Shown here one piece after another: positions 12,098 to 22,030 of a stretch of 64,000 bases of DNA. Below the pieces are notes generated by a model. That model searched no databases. It saw nothing but the letters and a program-made list of their open reading frames with translations, and had not been told where the DNA came from. The first letter of the stretch is position 1, and each line of letters opens with the position of its first letter. The stretch is from assembly GCA_008828725.1 (NCBI GenBank), contig MEHQ01002267.1, positions 160,245-224,244 of the forward strand. Direction: 5' to 3'. Source of the DNA: Saccharina japonica (lineage: Eukaryota > Sar > Phaeophyceae > Laminariales > Laminariaceae). The position numbers and the translations under genes were made by a program.

Positions 12098-13088
12098 GTG
12101 AAGATTGACGAGTACCGGGGCCGTTGCCGCCTTGGGTTCCTCTGTTTTCTGTAGCCTTTATTTTGCGGCATCTGTTAGTTCCGCCTCTCTTCCCCTTTCC
12201 CTTTCGTTCGTGTTGGCCCCTCATCCTGTTCTTCCTTCCCATGGGTTGGGGGGCAAGGGACTTTCTTGCTATTTTCGCGTTTGTCCTTGTGTAGTCGCAT
12301 CCAATCTGATTACAAACGTACCGGTACGTGGTACGTTTCAGCAGTGATTTTTTCAACTACGTTAATTACGGGTAACACAGGTGACTTATAACATTACGGG
12401 TGTCTGTGCTGTGTGTTGGACGGCAGGCTGGTGTGTTTTGAGTAGGATCACCCGGCAACGAAGCACCAAGCACCCAGCAACCCATGACCCACGACCCATG
12501 CGCCGAGCAACTATGCGTATGTGTTCCGCTTCTCCCATCACCGTCGTAATGTTTTATCAGACGAGCCGATATCTTCATATCGTCTATAAATATTTGGATG
12601 TTATATAGTTCCGCCGAGATTTTGGAGGCAAACGATCCCGACCACTCGCAAGCTCTGAATGTTCCGCCCCGTTGTCTATTGGGGCTGTTGGGCGGTGACG
12701 TGGATACGTACTGCTGTAGTCGTTTTTGAGGCTGTCGCGGATGGTCAAAAGGGGGTATGGTTTCGGTCAAACGGGGTGAAAAAAGTGGTCAATCGGGGGG
12801 AGTAGACAAATTTTGTAGGTACGTGGGGTTATCCCCCCCCAAGATGTGGTCAAATGGGGGACTTCGTTTGCTCCCTCGTGCGCCGCCGTCCCGTTAGGCC
12901 CCAGGACGTGCCTGGGAAAAAAAAAAGTTGTGTGCGTGCTAGGCATAGGCTTCGGGCATCTCGCCAGGGCTTCGGAATGGCGTTTGAGGCCTGTTTGGGC
13001 CTGCGGGAGCGCGTTTTGCGGGCACATTTTGACCCTACCCCCAAATGGCCGTAAAAACAGGGGGTATACCCCCAAATGACCATTTCCC

Positions 13089-13448
13089 TATATTATATGT
13101 ATAGTTATGTTTGTGAAATTTTCGCACTTTTCGCAACTGTTGTCTTCGCACGGGCACTTTTCGGCAAAACGCTAAGTACCCGACGCAGAAAGCCCGGCCG
13201 GACACGCTGCTCGAGGTTTGAGCTCGATCCGAGCACCGCAGCTCGCGTGGCGGGCGCTCAAAGTTGTTTTTTCTCGCGGGAGTGGATAAGACGATTTCCC
13301 GGGTATCTCTGCGTGAGGCCCTATTTTTGTTCAGTCGTGCGTTTTTTGTGTGTTTCTTGCCGGGAGCACGGGGAGCACACACGAACAGCAGCAGCACCGC
13401 AGAGAGCGTGTTACAAACAGTGCAACCTCAATGTTACAACTCTGCTGC

Positions 13449-13492
<44 letters not shown>

Positions 13493-13940
13493 CATCACAC
13501 CATGCATGCGCGTGCCTCAGATCCGTGCTGTACGGTGAGGAGTTGCTTTTGTCGAAGCCTGAGGATTTTTCGAGTCAGGGTATCATACCTGCAGATCGAT
13601 GCTCATGTACGAATCTCTCCGCTGTCCCGAAATGTAAGAAACTTTTGTTCATTCAAAATATATGTAAACTGTCGTTACTTTTCCGGACACTGTTACAACA
13701 CTGCTGTGCGCATCGGAGGCAGATCTGTGATGTGCTCTGTTGTTGCTACGAGTAGTTGCTTTCATAGCAGCCAGCAATCCGTCACCAAACCACACCATCA
13801 CCACCACTCTTCTGCTTGCTGCTGCTGTTGATGGGCTCCATGTGTCATGCGTGCTCTGCAAGCTGCATGCCGACGCATGCGATGATACCAGTGTTCGGGC
13901 GTTCTGGCTCCAAACACGAGAACAATATTTCTAGCAAGTA
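13089..13940. other. No gene supported; CAG tract
   Basis: Contains a CAG microsatellite of about 14 units at 13450-13492 and otherwise mixed sequence. Open frames (up to 251 codons) show no consistent composition and read through the CAG tract as Ser, Gln or Ala. An expressed poly-Gln exon cannot be excluded but has no splice or homology support. Confidence 0.35.
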
Positions 13941-13947
13941 ATCACGT

Positions 13948-14010
13948 AGCATGTGGCGTCCTACTTCCCGACTTGAATATAGAACCCGAGTTCAAATCCC
14001 GGAGATGCTT
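13948..14010 (+). other. tRNA-like remnant
   Basis: A T-arm-like segment (CCGAG, then TTCAAAT at 13991, then CCCGG; 4 of 5 pairs) is followed by AGATGCT, which pairs 6 of 7 with AGCATGT at 13948. A T-run follows at once. The distance between acceptor and T-loop is about 10 nt short of a normal tRNA, so this is a pseudogene or SINE head rather than a functional tRNA. Confidence 0.25.
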
Positions 14011-14019
14011 GTTTTTCTT

Positions 14020-14590
14020 TTTTTTTGCTTGCAGGTACAGAGTACCTCTGTTCAAATGGTTGTGATTTACTCGGTACCAGGTATAGAGTTGTATGTATCC
14101 CTTTTGGCAAATGCCCGGGTATACTCTCGCGAGTACAACTATTAAATATTCATACCCTGTAACTCTTTGTCGTTACAAGTCACGGGTACAAGTATAGCAC
14201 GTCCATCCACGCGAGAATTTAGGGCCCTCTATTATTGTATTGCGTTTAGTATGTACTACGAGAACCCAACATACATTTAGTTGTACGTAGGATATGGCAT
14301 TTTTACATAAAATGGTTTACACTAAACCGGCGTTAGGAGTATACACACCTGACAAAAAGCTTAACTAAAAAGAGCGGAAATACTCGCGAGTACCCGGGTA
14401 GTGTTTTCACGGAGATTTGGAGAATACTCGTTGGCCGCGAGCACTCGAGTCGCAGGGGCACAACCGATTTCTTGTGTACCGGTAGTTGTCTCTGTGTGTG
14501 TGTTTTTTTTTGTGAGCGAGAAATATTTACGATTTTTTTGTTTCTCCCTTATTTTGTTCGTAGGCGTACACACGTATATCACCAAAAACA
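14020..14590. other. No gene seen
   Basis: AT-rich with scattered ACTCGCGAGTAC palindromes (near 14125 and 14380) related to the R4 repeat, and TACCAGGTA at 14075. Confidence 0.4.
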
Positions 14591-15350
14591 AAGTAGATTT
14601 CGACCCCCGCACAAAGATCATGTCAATTTCGACCCCGCGGCACTCAACCTTCCCCCCTCAAAAAACAAAACAGTTCATTTCGACCCTAATACTGAAATCA
14701 AGTCATGTTCGATCCCCTCTCTAAAATCAAGTCAATTTTGATGCGCTGGCACAAAACCACGTCAATTTCGACTACCCACACAAAAACCAAGTCAACTTCG
14801 ATGCCCCGACACAAAAACCAAGTCAAATTCGGCTACCCACACGAAATTCAAGTCAATTGCGATCCACACACTAAATTCAAGTCAATTTCAATCCCGACAC
14901 TAAAACCAAGTCATTTTCGATCCAGACACTAAATAAAACAGCAATATGAAGTATGTACATATAATACCTGATAAGGTATACGAAGGGAAGTAGACACAGA
15001 AAGGAGCGAGACTTCATTCATGTATGCAAATACTGTAGGTTTCCTTTTAGTTTTGGTTGACTTTGATTTTCTTCTTTTAGGGGATGCCTGTGAGTGACCA
15101 ATATTCTCATGATGCATATTGTCGGAGGGCAAACGAAATAATACTAAAGCTAAGTCGTTTTGGAATTCAACACTAAAGCCAAGTCAATTTCGACCCCTAC
15201 ACGGAAAATCAAGTAAATTTCGATCCCCAACACTGAAAGCAAGTGCATTTCGATAAATTCATAATTTCCTGCCCGCACACAAAAAAAACAAATCAATTTT
15301 GAACCCACACAAAAACAAGTCACCTTTGGCCCGCTCACGAAAACCAAATT
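14590..15350. repeat. Degenerate ~30-bp tandem repeat
   Basis: Many diverged units of the form CACNAAANCAAGTCAATTTCGA occupy 14590-14935 and 15165-15345. A non-repetitive insert of about 200 bp (14940-15150) interrupts them. The motif CTAAA(A/T)TCAAGTCA also occurs in the tails of R2, suggesting a shared origin. It is non-coding. Confidence 0.75.
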
Positions 15351-15477
15351 AATTTATATATACCAAGTACCAGGGTACACTGTTAGGTGTTCATGTTCGT
15401 TCTTGCGCCACTCCCCTAGGCATGTCCCGGAGGGGAACCTTGTACCTGGTATATAGACTTACTTACTAATATCCCGC

Positions 15478-16668
15478 CCAGGGATTCCCCATCCCTGCAC
15501 TCTCAGAGCTCCCACTTCGACACCGCCTCCTGTCATTACTTGCTCATTGCTTTCTCTCTTTGTTCCCTATATACTTTAGTTCGCGAGAGGCTTCTTCCTC
15601 TTTCAGTTTTGGGATCGTGTGTGTGCCCAGAGAGCACGGCAGCGCGGGCGAGCCCGGCGCCATCGTGGGTATAGGAGGGCGCTGGTCAGTAGAGGGGGGG
15701 TCAGAAGGAGCACGGTCGTCTTTTTCGTGGCTAGGCGTGGCGTGTCCACCAAGACACGAGGGAAGCATGAAGGGCCTTTGTCCGCGTTGCTGCTTGCTGT
15801 ATCAATACAGTAAGTCATAATTATAACGATCGTTTAATAGGGTAAAATAACATTCAAGCGGTGCTTATTTATCGGAACACATATTATTTTCAGAGAGAGA
15901 ACCAGGCGATTTGAACACCTCATGATGGAGCGGGCGAACGAGGGCCACGGTGAGCACCGGGCTTCATGCAAGGCGGGCCACGGGGCTCACTGGGGCAGAG
16001 AGGCAGTAGAGCTCGACCCGGACCGAATCGATGGCGACCGAATCGATGGCGACGTGATCGCGGAGGGACGGGGAGCATCAAGGCTGACAGAACGCGAAAG
16101 ACGTCTCAATTTTTTTTTGTTTTTTGCGGCGCAATCGGCCCGATGTTTTTTTTTTTACGCTCGTGCCGTTTTGTTCGAGTACGAGTACGTACGAGTACTC
16201 GTATGTACATACGTACGTACGTACGTACGTACAAATGTGTACGTCTTTCTCAGTTTTGTTGATTTCCTGTTTTTCGTACTTCACAACTTGACGACCGTGC
16301 TGTGCTGTGCTTTCTCTATATACCACCGTTCGTTGTTGTTGCACTATTAATACCACACATACTCACGAAGGCACAAATCACACCCACCACAGCAGGCACA
16401 GCGCAGCGCCGTGCTGTGAGCCGTGTTGCTGTACTTTCTCTTTCGAACATACAGCTTCTTTGTTGTCCTGGAGCATGGAGCTATAATGTGCATCCCGAGC
16501 ATGTTTTGCATGCATGTCAAGTCCGCCGTTTCTTCGCTGTGCACCATGAACCTCTTGGCATTTTCAAGTCGGTGCTTTTGCTTGCACTATACATCATGGG
16601 CCTCTCCTGCCCCTTTCCTTCCGCGAGCGTAGCGGGCGGCGTCAGCCGCCCGCGGAGCGGAGCCCTTG
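15478..16668 (+). mobile_element. R1 element, most complete copy
   Basis: An uninterrupted R1 copy of about 1.19 kb. The 5' block is GGGATTCCCCATCCCTG.ACTCTCAGAGC. The central block includes a GTACGTAC simple run at 16206-16231. The 3' part ends in a GC-rich hairpin (GCGGGCGGCGTCAGCCGCCCGC) and GAGCCCTTG. It supplies the empty site that proves the insertion at 2101-3533. No conserved coding frame was seen; the ends resemble a non-autonomous Helitron-type element only loosely. Confidence 0.65.
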
Positions 16669-16749
16669 TATATGATACTTTTTTTTGTGTTTCTCTTTTC
16701 CCAGTGACTTTAGGCACTGGGTTATGTCAGGCGAATGAAACTTTTCAAA

Positions 16750-17320
16750 GGTATGTTCGGTAGGGTACGTACCCAAGTATACCGGGGGTATTTTCTCGGT
16801 AAATACCGGTACCCGACCCTTCGGTAAGTTCGGTATGGCCTCGATACCGGTACCCGACACTCGGTAAGCTCGATATTTTTTCAATACCGGTACCCGACAA
16901 TTCGGTAAGTTCGGTATTTTTCCAATACCGGTACCCGACACTTCGGTAAGTTCGGTACGCCCACCCGAATATACCCTAGGTACCGATATACCCCCGATCT
17001 CAATACCAGGGGTACCGGTATTTGTTCGGTACCGGGCTCGATACCCTACCGAACACCTCGGTAAGTTCGGTACATTTTGAATACCGGTACCCGACACTTC
17101 GGTAAGTTCGGTATTGTTTCGATACCGGTAACCGATACTTCGGTAAGTTCGGTACTTTTCCAATACAGGTACTCGGCACTTCGGTAAGTTCGGTACTTTT
17201 CCAATACCGGTACCCGACACCTCGGTAAGTTCGGTACGCCTACCCGAATATACCCCGGGTACCGGTATACCCTCGACCACAATACCGGCGGTGATCGGTG
17301 CGGCGTCGATACCGGGGAAT
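16750..17320. repeat. ~41-bp tandem array (ACCGGTACC type), first block
   Basis: About ten imperfect units containing AATACCGGTACCCGACAC and TTCGGTAAGTTCGGTA. On the minus strand the unit has no stop in any of the three frames, giving a spurious 238-codon frame with three rotating peptides. A sister block lies at 18081-18610. Confidence 0.85.
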
Positions 17321-18080
17321 CGGTTATGTATGCAACACGACAGACACACATCATGCATTTATTTGTGGCACCAGCAGCAGTCTTCTCTACATTATTCACG
17401 TATCTGGTCCTTGGCTATGGAGTGACACAATGCACTCATATCACACCCACCATGCATGGCTGTAGACACAACACAACAGCCACTGAGAGTACGGAGCGAA
17501 AGGATAGCTGATCTTATCGCCAACTCGCGCCGTTGGGGTTCGAGGTGCCGCCGAGGCAGTGCTACGGCACGCTCTACGCAAACCTCGTGTGATAGGAGAA
17601 GCTTCGACTAATCGCCTGAGAATTTTGTCGTATCATGCATCCTCTATACGGACTTGAACGCGACATCTCGAACCCATCGCTGCTCTTATTATATTAAAAC
17701 ACTGATGTACCAGCAGCAGCGGCAGCAGCACAAACCGAGGTCGCCGATGATCTAAACCGTATGCCGAGCTTCGAAGTTGGGAGGTTGGCGTATAAAACGG
17801 ACTTCAAGCGTAGCACTCGATGGCAGTGGCACGCGTGGACTGTATCAAATATATTTCAAATATACAGTAGAGCCCACAGCAGCAGCACATTGTCCAAGTT
17901 GGAGCTGCTGCTTCTGCCCCTCTCCTGTTGTGTTGTGTTGTTGTTCTTGCTAGGGCTGGGGCTGCTGCTAACCGTGCTGCCGCTTGCTACGTGGTTGACA
18001 TGGGGGCGGCGGCATTGCCGTTTTGTCCGCCGTTGCCGCCGCCATCTGCTTGCTGTTGCTATATACGAGTACACATGTAT
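17321..18080. other. No gene supported
   Basis: Mixed sequence between the two arrays, with CAG runs near 17710 and 17880. An open stretch after an acceptor-like GGATAG at 17510 reads LILSPTRAVGVRG..., superficially like a helicase motif but without the rest of such a domain. Confidence 0.3.
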
Positions 18081-18610
18081 TTAGGGTATATTCGGTATGA
18101 TAGGGTACGTACCCAAGTACACCGGGGGTATTTCCTCGTTAAATATCGGTACCTGACACTTCGGTAAGCTCGGTATTTTTCAATACCGGTACCCGACACT
18201 TCGGTAAGTTCGGTATTTTTCAATACCGGTACCCGACACTTCGGTAAGTTCGGTATTATTTCAATACCGGTACCCGACACTTCGATAAGTTCGGTATTTT
18301 TCCAACACCGGTACCTGACACTTCGGTAAGTTCGGTACGCTCACTTAAATATACCTCGGGTACCGGTATACCCTCGGCCACAATACCGAGGGTACCGGTA
18401 TTTTCTCGGTAGAACACTTCGGTAAGTTCGGTATTTTTTCAATACCGGTACCCGACACTTCGGTAAGTTCGGTACTTTTTCAATACCGATACCGGACATT
18501 TCGGTAAGTTCGGTACTTTTCAATACCGGTACCCGACACTTCGGTAAGTTCGGTACGCGCAACAAATATACCCCCGGTACCGGTATACCCTACCGAACTT
18601 GCCTTCGAAA
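18081..18610. repeat. ~41-bp tandem array, second block
   Basis: Same unit as 16750-17320, again starting with GGTACGTACCCAAGTA.ACC and ending with ATACC.GGTACCGGTATACCCT. The shared end sequences suggest that each block is one copy of a larger mobile or duplicated unit built around this minisatellite. Confidence 0.85.
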
Positions 18611-19299
18611 CTTTTCCCTATAATCCCCCCGCGTTTCCCACTTTATTCAAGTAACAAGTTCGGGCTCTGAATGAAGCCTGTCCCCTCCCTGACCAGCCTG
18701 TTGTAGCCAGTTGTACACTAACGCCAGTGCATTTTGTTGTGTATCTTCTTTACTGACGATCTGGAAAATTCGAACTTCCCCGAGCTGTCTTAAACCTGCT
18801 CAAACCGGAGCTTTGTCGTCCTGTCGGGTACTTAAATCAGACATTTTTTCAGGATCATTAGGTCCTCCGACGACCTGCAAGATATGAACCTTCCACGAGT
18901 ATCTGCCGTCCACTGCAGAAAATATCCGAACGTTCCTGTATGCGTACAGGTGCCCGCTATATACTGGGACACCTGACACATGCTGTGCTCGCTACGTATT
19001 GACAACCTGTTATCACGACGCAAGCAAGTCGCAAGGATCGATTCGCTGTGTACAGCAGCAGCAGCAGCGGCCCACTCCGTGGTACGCGCCACCCCACCCC
19101 GTGCAAGAACATAGCAGCAGGAGCACATACACGCAGCAGTCGCAAAACACCACCTCCTGCCACCCCCCATGTATATAGTAGAGTACCACCGTGTGACTGT
19201 TGCTAGCATGTCCTTTCGCTGATGCACGGCAGCAGCACAGCAGCAGTCGCGTGGTACCACCCCACCCCGTGACTAACTGTTGCTTGCTATTTTTTTTTA
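18611..19299. other. No gene seen
   Basis: Contains a diverged short duplication (ACGATCTGGAAAATTCGAAC near 18757 and ACGACCTGCAAGATATGAAC near 18873) and CAG-rich stretches near 19050 and 19230. Confidence 0.35.
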
Positions 19300-19640
19300 T
19301 CAGGACACACTATTAATACTACAACACTGTTATTTATTGTTGCTCAAGTCAAGCAAGCGAGTACTGCTGTATGTGTCAGTCTTGCTTGCGACTACAGCAA
19401 GAAGAACAGAACGGCAGGAACACGAGAAGCAGTCGCGAATCATGTCGCACTGTTATTTTTTGTTGCTCACAGTCAAGCAAGCGAGTACGCAAAACTTGTT
19501 CTGGGTCAGTCATCATGCGATTACAGCAAGAACATTTCTTCTGTTATTGCTCAGTCAATCAAGCAAGCGAGTACTGCAACATGCTGTGTCAGTCATCATG
19601 CGACTAAAGCAAGAACAGAACAGCAAAGGGGCACAACAAG
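19300..19640. repeat. Three-copy ~110-bp tandem repeat
   Basis: Units begin CTGTTATT..TTGTTGCTC and contain CAAGCAAGCGAGTAC, GTGTCAGTC.T.CTTGCGAC-type text and CAGCAAGAAC. Copies start near 19324, 19448 and 19537. Non-coding, although one plus frame stays open through it. Confidence 0.7.
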
Positions 19641-19724
19641 CAACAAGCACAGCAGTTAGGAAGCACCATCCCCTACCACCCCGCATGATGTATAAAGTAG
19701 CTGGATGCAATGCGAGTACTTTAA

Positions 19725-20060
19725 TTACTAGACACTCTTCAATTACAATCGGGGCGGCGGGGAGCGGATCGGGGCGTAGCCCAGACCAGCGCCCCGCCCA
19801 GCCGCGCAAACCCCGTGTGCGAGTAAAAAAACATGGTGTCATCCTTCGGTCGCAAGCTAACAAAAGTGGAGGAATATATACCGGTAGCCAACTCCCGAGT
19901 GCTCAGTCATTTCAGCTTTTTTGGTGCTTTGGTGACTCGCAAGTACCCATTCATTTCTTGTTACTCCATATACTGTACTCACGAGTATTACTCACTCATT
20001 TAATTTTTCGTACTCCAGGTATACTCGCGAGTATACTAGCTAGATGCCCTACGAGTACGT
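19725..20060 (+). repeat. R4 repeat copy
   Basis: Same order of blocks as the cluster at 31300-33120: CACTCTTC, a GC-rich inverted block around TCGGGGCG.AGCCC, CAAACCCCGTGTGCGAGT, CCTTCGGTCGCAAG, ACTCCCGAGTGCTCAGTCATTTCAGC, and GGTATACTCGCGAGTATAC. It is built from spaced CTCGCGAG palindromes. Non-coding. Confidence 0.75.
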
Positions 20061-20089
20061 ATCACTACACATTTTTAAGACTTATGTGC

Positions 20090-20615
20090 GAGTTTCTAAT
20101 TTTGACCAAGGCTCTCGTGATGGGGACCCCTGGCAAAATGGCCATGGCCGTCTTCTTACTTGAATAAACTATTGATTTTGTGTGCACTTTTCATCAAATT
20201 CTCAGAATTTTATTTTGTCTAATACTTTTTTTTTTGCATTTTTCATAAGTTTCTCATAATTTTATCTGTCTACCATACGTACGTTTTTTTTTTCCCTACA
20301 TAAAAAGAAGTTCGGAGTGATGGAGTTTCTAATTTTGACCAAGGCTCTCGTGATAGGGACCCCTGGCAAAATGGCCATGGCCGTTTTCTTACTTGAATAA
20401 ACTATTGATTTTGTGTGCACCTTTCATCAAATTCTCAGAATTTTATTTTGTCTAATACTTTTTTTTTTGCATTTTTCATAAGTTTCTCATAATTTTATCC
20501 GTCTACTATACGTACGTTTTTTTTCCCCTACATAAAAAGAAGTTCGGAGTGATACACGGGTATCGAACCCCTGACCCATGTGTTGAGAATGTGGTGCCAC
20601 CTGTTACTCTACACG
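20090..20615 (-). mobile_element. tRNA-related, SINE-like unit with duplicated body
   Basis: On the minus strand, 20615-20551 resembles a tRNA: TGTAGAGTAACAGG at the box A position and GGGGTTCGATACCC at the box B position, with the normal 46-nt spacing, though the stems pair poorly. It is followed by a 233-bp body present twice in tandem (20323-20550 and 20090-20322, about 97% identical). A tRNA-derived head with a dimeric body is the usual layout of a SINE. No target duplication was found, so this remains tentative. Confidence 0.4.
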
Positions 20616-20691
20616 TACAATTTGTGATTACCTCCATTTTTTCTGTACTTCTATAGTAGACGAGTTTTTTTTTTTTCCTACGGTCCTCACG

Positions 20692-20826
20692 CAAGTGGAG
20701 CAGATCCTCATAGCTCATAGCCATAGCCTGTGCCATCATGCGCGTGTACCGCTTTAAGGGAGGGCAGCGGGGGTTCTCGGGGCACGTCGTCGACATTTTC
20801 TCCTGTACCTGTCCCCACCAATGCAC
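20692..20826 (-). CDS. Exon-like segment, unknown product
   Basis: The minus strand reads MSTTCPENPRCPPLKRYTR then MMAQAMAMSYEDLLHLRED, ending at a GTAGGA donor-like site. The composition is convincingly protein-like and differs from the neighbouring repeats. Its upstream edge carries CACACAA(G/A)TTGACGACA, also present at 54446-54498, so it may belong to a mobile element. No family was recognised. Confidence 0.3.
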
Positions 20827-20878
20827 ACAAGTTGACGACAGTTACTAATATCCTGCTGCGCGAGTTCCTAGCGACAGC

Positions 20879-20943
20879 TATTCTATCTTAAAGATGCGTG
20901 TTGCCCGGTGTATTCTATCTTAAAGATGCGTGTTGCCCGGTGT
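20879..20943. repeat. Two-copy 32-bp tandem repeat
   Basis: TTCTATCTTAAAGATGCGTG plus TTGCCCGGTGTA repeats exactly at 20881 and 20913. Confidence 0.8.
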
Positions 20944-21822
20944 CGGTACTTGACGAATCGAATGTCGAAACACGTAACACAAGCCTTTTTGAGTATCACC
21001 AGAGATCGCGAATGGCTTCCCAACACGCCATAACAACGACCAAAACCCGCGAAGCCGAGCACCGCCACTCTGTGGTGTCCGTCGGTTGGCTGCAATGATC
21101 GAATGGCGGTTTGGTTTGTGGTGATTGGGATTTTATCTTGTCAGAAAGCCGAAAACACCTGAAACTTTCAGTGATGCGTGTGCACGGTTCGACAGATGTG
21201 ACATGTAGGGTACAGGCTTTTGTCCGCTGGTTTGGTGGTGCAACTATCAGTTAAACTTGGGCACATCGGAATCGTAGAGTTGCTTTCGAGTACGTGACAC
21301 TGCTTCTGACGTGGCCTGAGAACTGAGTCTAAAAAGCTCTGTGTTTTGAATTCCACTGCGCGTGCGCGGGACTGATCACAAAAGCATCCTTCGGAAACCT
21401 GTGACTCGATGATCAACTTAAGACCGGAAGAACTTCCCAAATCTGAAACACGCCGAAGTCTTAAAACCTTCCCTGCTCCTACCCGCGCCAGCTGACAATG
21501 GGAAGGGAACACTTTCCTGTCGAGGCCATAACGGTGGCATGTCCAACGCCGTCCAGGAGACTGATCAAAGTTGGGCAGCACTCGTAAAGCTACCGCCACT
21601 CAACTCCCCCGCTGTGCGTGTTCTCCGCTGTATGCACGTTATGCCATCATACCCGCGTGTTTGTGACATTCACGATCTTTAATAATAGTGTCCAAAGGCA
21701 TTGCCGATTGTCTACACGAAACCTTGTACTGATATTTGTTAATAGTATCAGTGGCCTTCGTGTACCATATTCCATGCCATCGCTACTAAAACTCACAACT
21801 GCTGTCGGTTCACACGCAACAG
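20944..21822. other. Intergenic or intronic sequence, no firm gene
   Basis: Balanced composition. Open frames at 20941-21098 (plus) and 21168-21599 (minus, 143 codons, MAVALRVLPNFDQSP...) look mildly protein-like but have no recognised domain. Part of this stretch should be the upstream intron of the SNRNP27 exon. No Arg/Ser-rich exon, expected for that gene's N terminus, was found. Confidence 0.35.
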
Positions 21823-21967
21823 GAACAACAAATGATGAAGTTAATGGGATTTTCCGGGTTCGACAGCACGAAGGGGAAGGGAGTGGAAGACAACAAGAAA
21901 GGACCTGCAAAAGGCGCCACTTCCAAGCACAAGGAGAGGGAGTACCGACAGTACATGAATCGAAGAG
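21823..21967 (+). CDS. SNRNP27: U4/U6.U5 tri-snRNP 27 kDa protein, one internal exon
   Basis: The reading EQQ-MMKLMGFSGFDSTKGK-GVEDNKK... ending in EREYRQYMNRR(G) matches the conserved C-terminal domain of SNRNP27, a small RS-type component of the spliceosomal U4/U6.U5 tri-snRNP. The hallmark LMGF.GFDSTKGK and YRQYMNR(R/K)G blocks are both present and correctly spaced. The exon follows an acceptor CACACGCAACAG and ends at a donor GTACGT after the first base of the Gly codon. Family members continue with GGFNRPL...; I did not find that last exon nearby. The N-terminal RS exons are also not visible. A 163-bp satellite begins 63 bp after the donor, so the gene either has a satellite-filled intron or is truncated. 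The identification is firm; gene integrity is unknown. Confidence 0.82.
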
Positions 21968-22030
21968 GTACGTGCGTGCGTCCATGATACACGTGTTGCC
22001 GTATACCTGGTAGCACGTATTGGGGTGGCT

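Noticed and set aside
13264..13755. Poly-Gln protein at the CAG tract
   Set aside because: No splice signals, homology or conserved flanking domain; frame is open by composition only.
16642..17358. 238-codon minus-strand frame
   Set aside because: Translation of the 41-bp tandem repeat rotating through three frames; no non-repeat domain.
17505..17660. LILSPTR segment resembling a DEAD-box helicase motif
   Set aside because: No other helicase motif nearby and the following residues do not fit the family.
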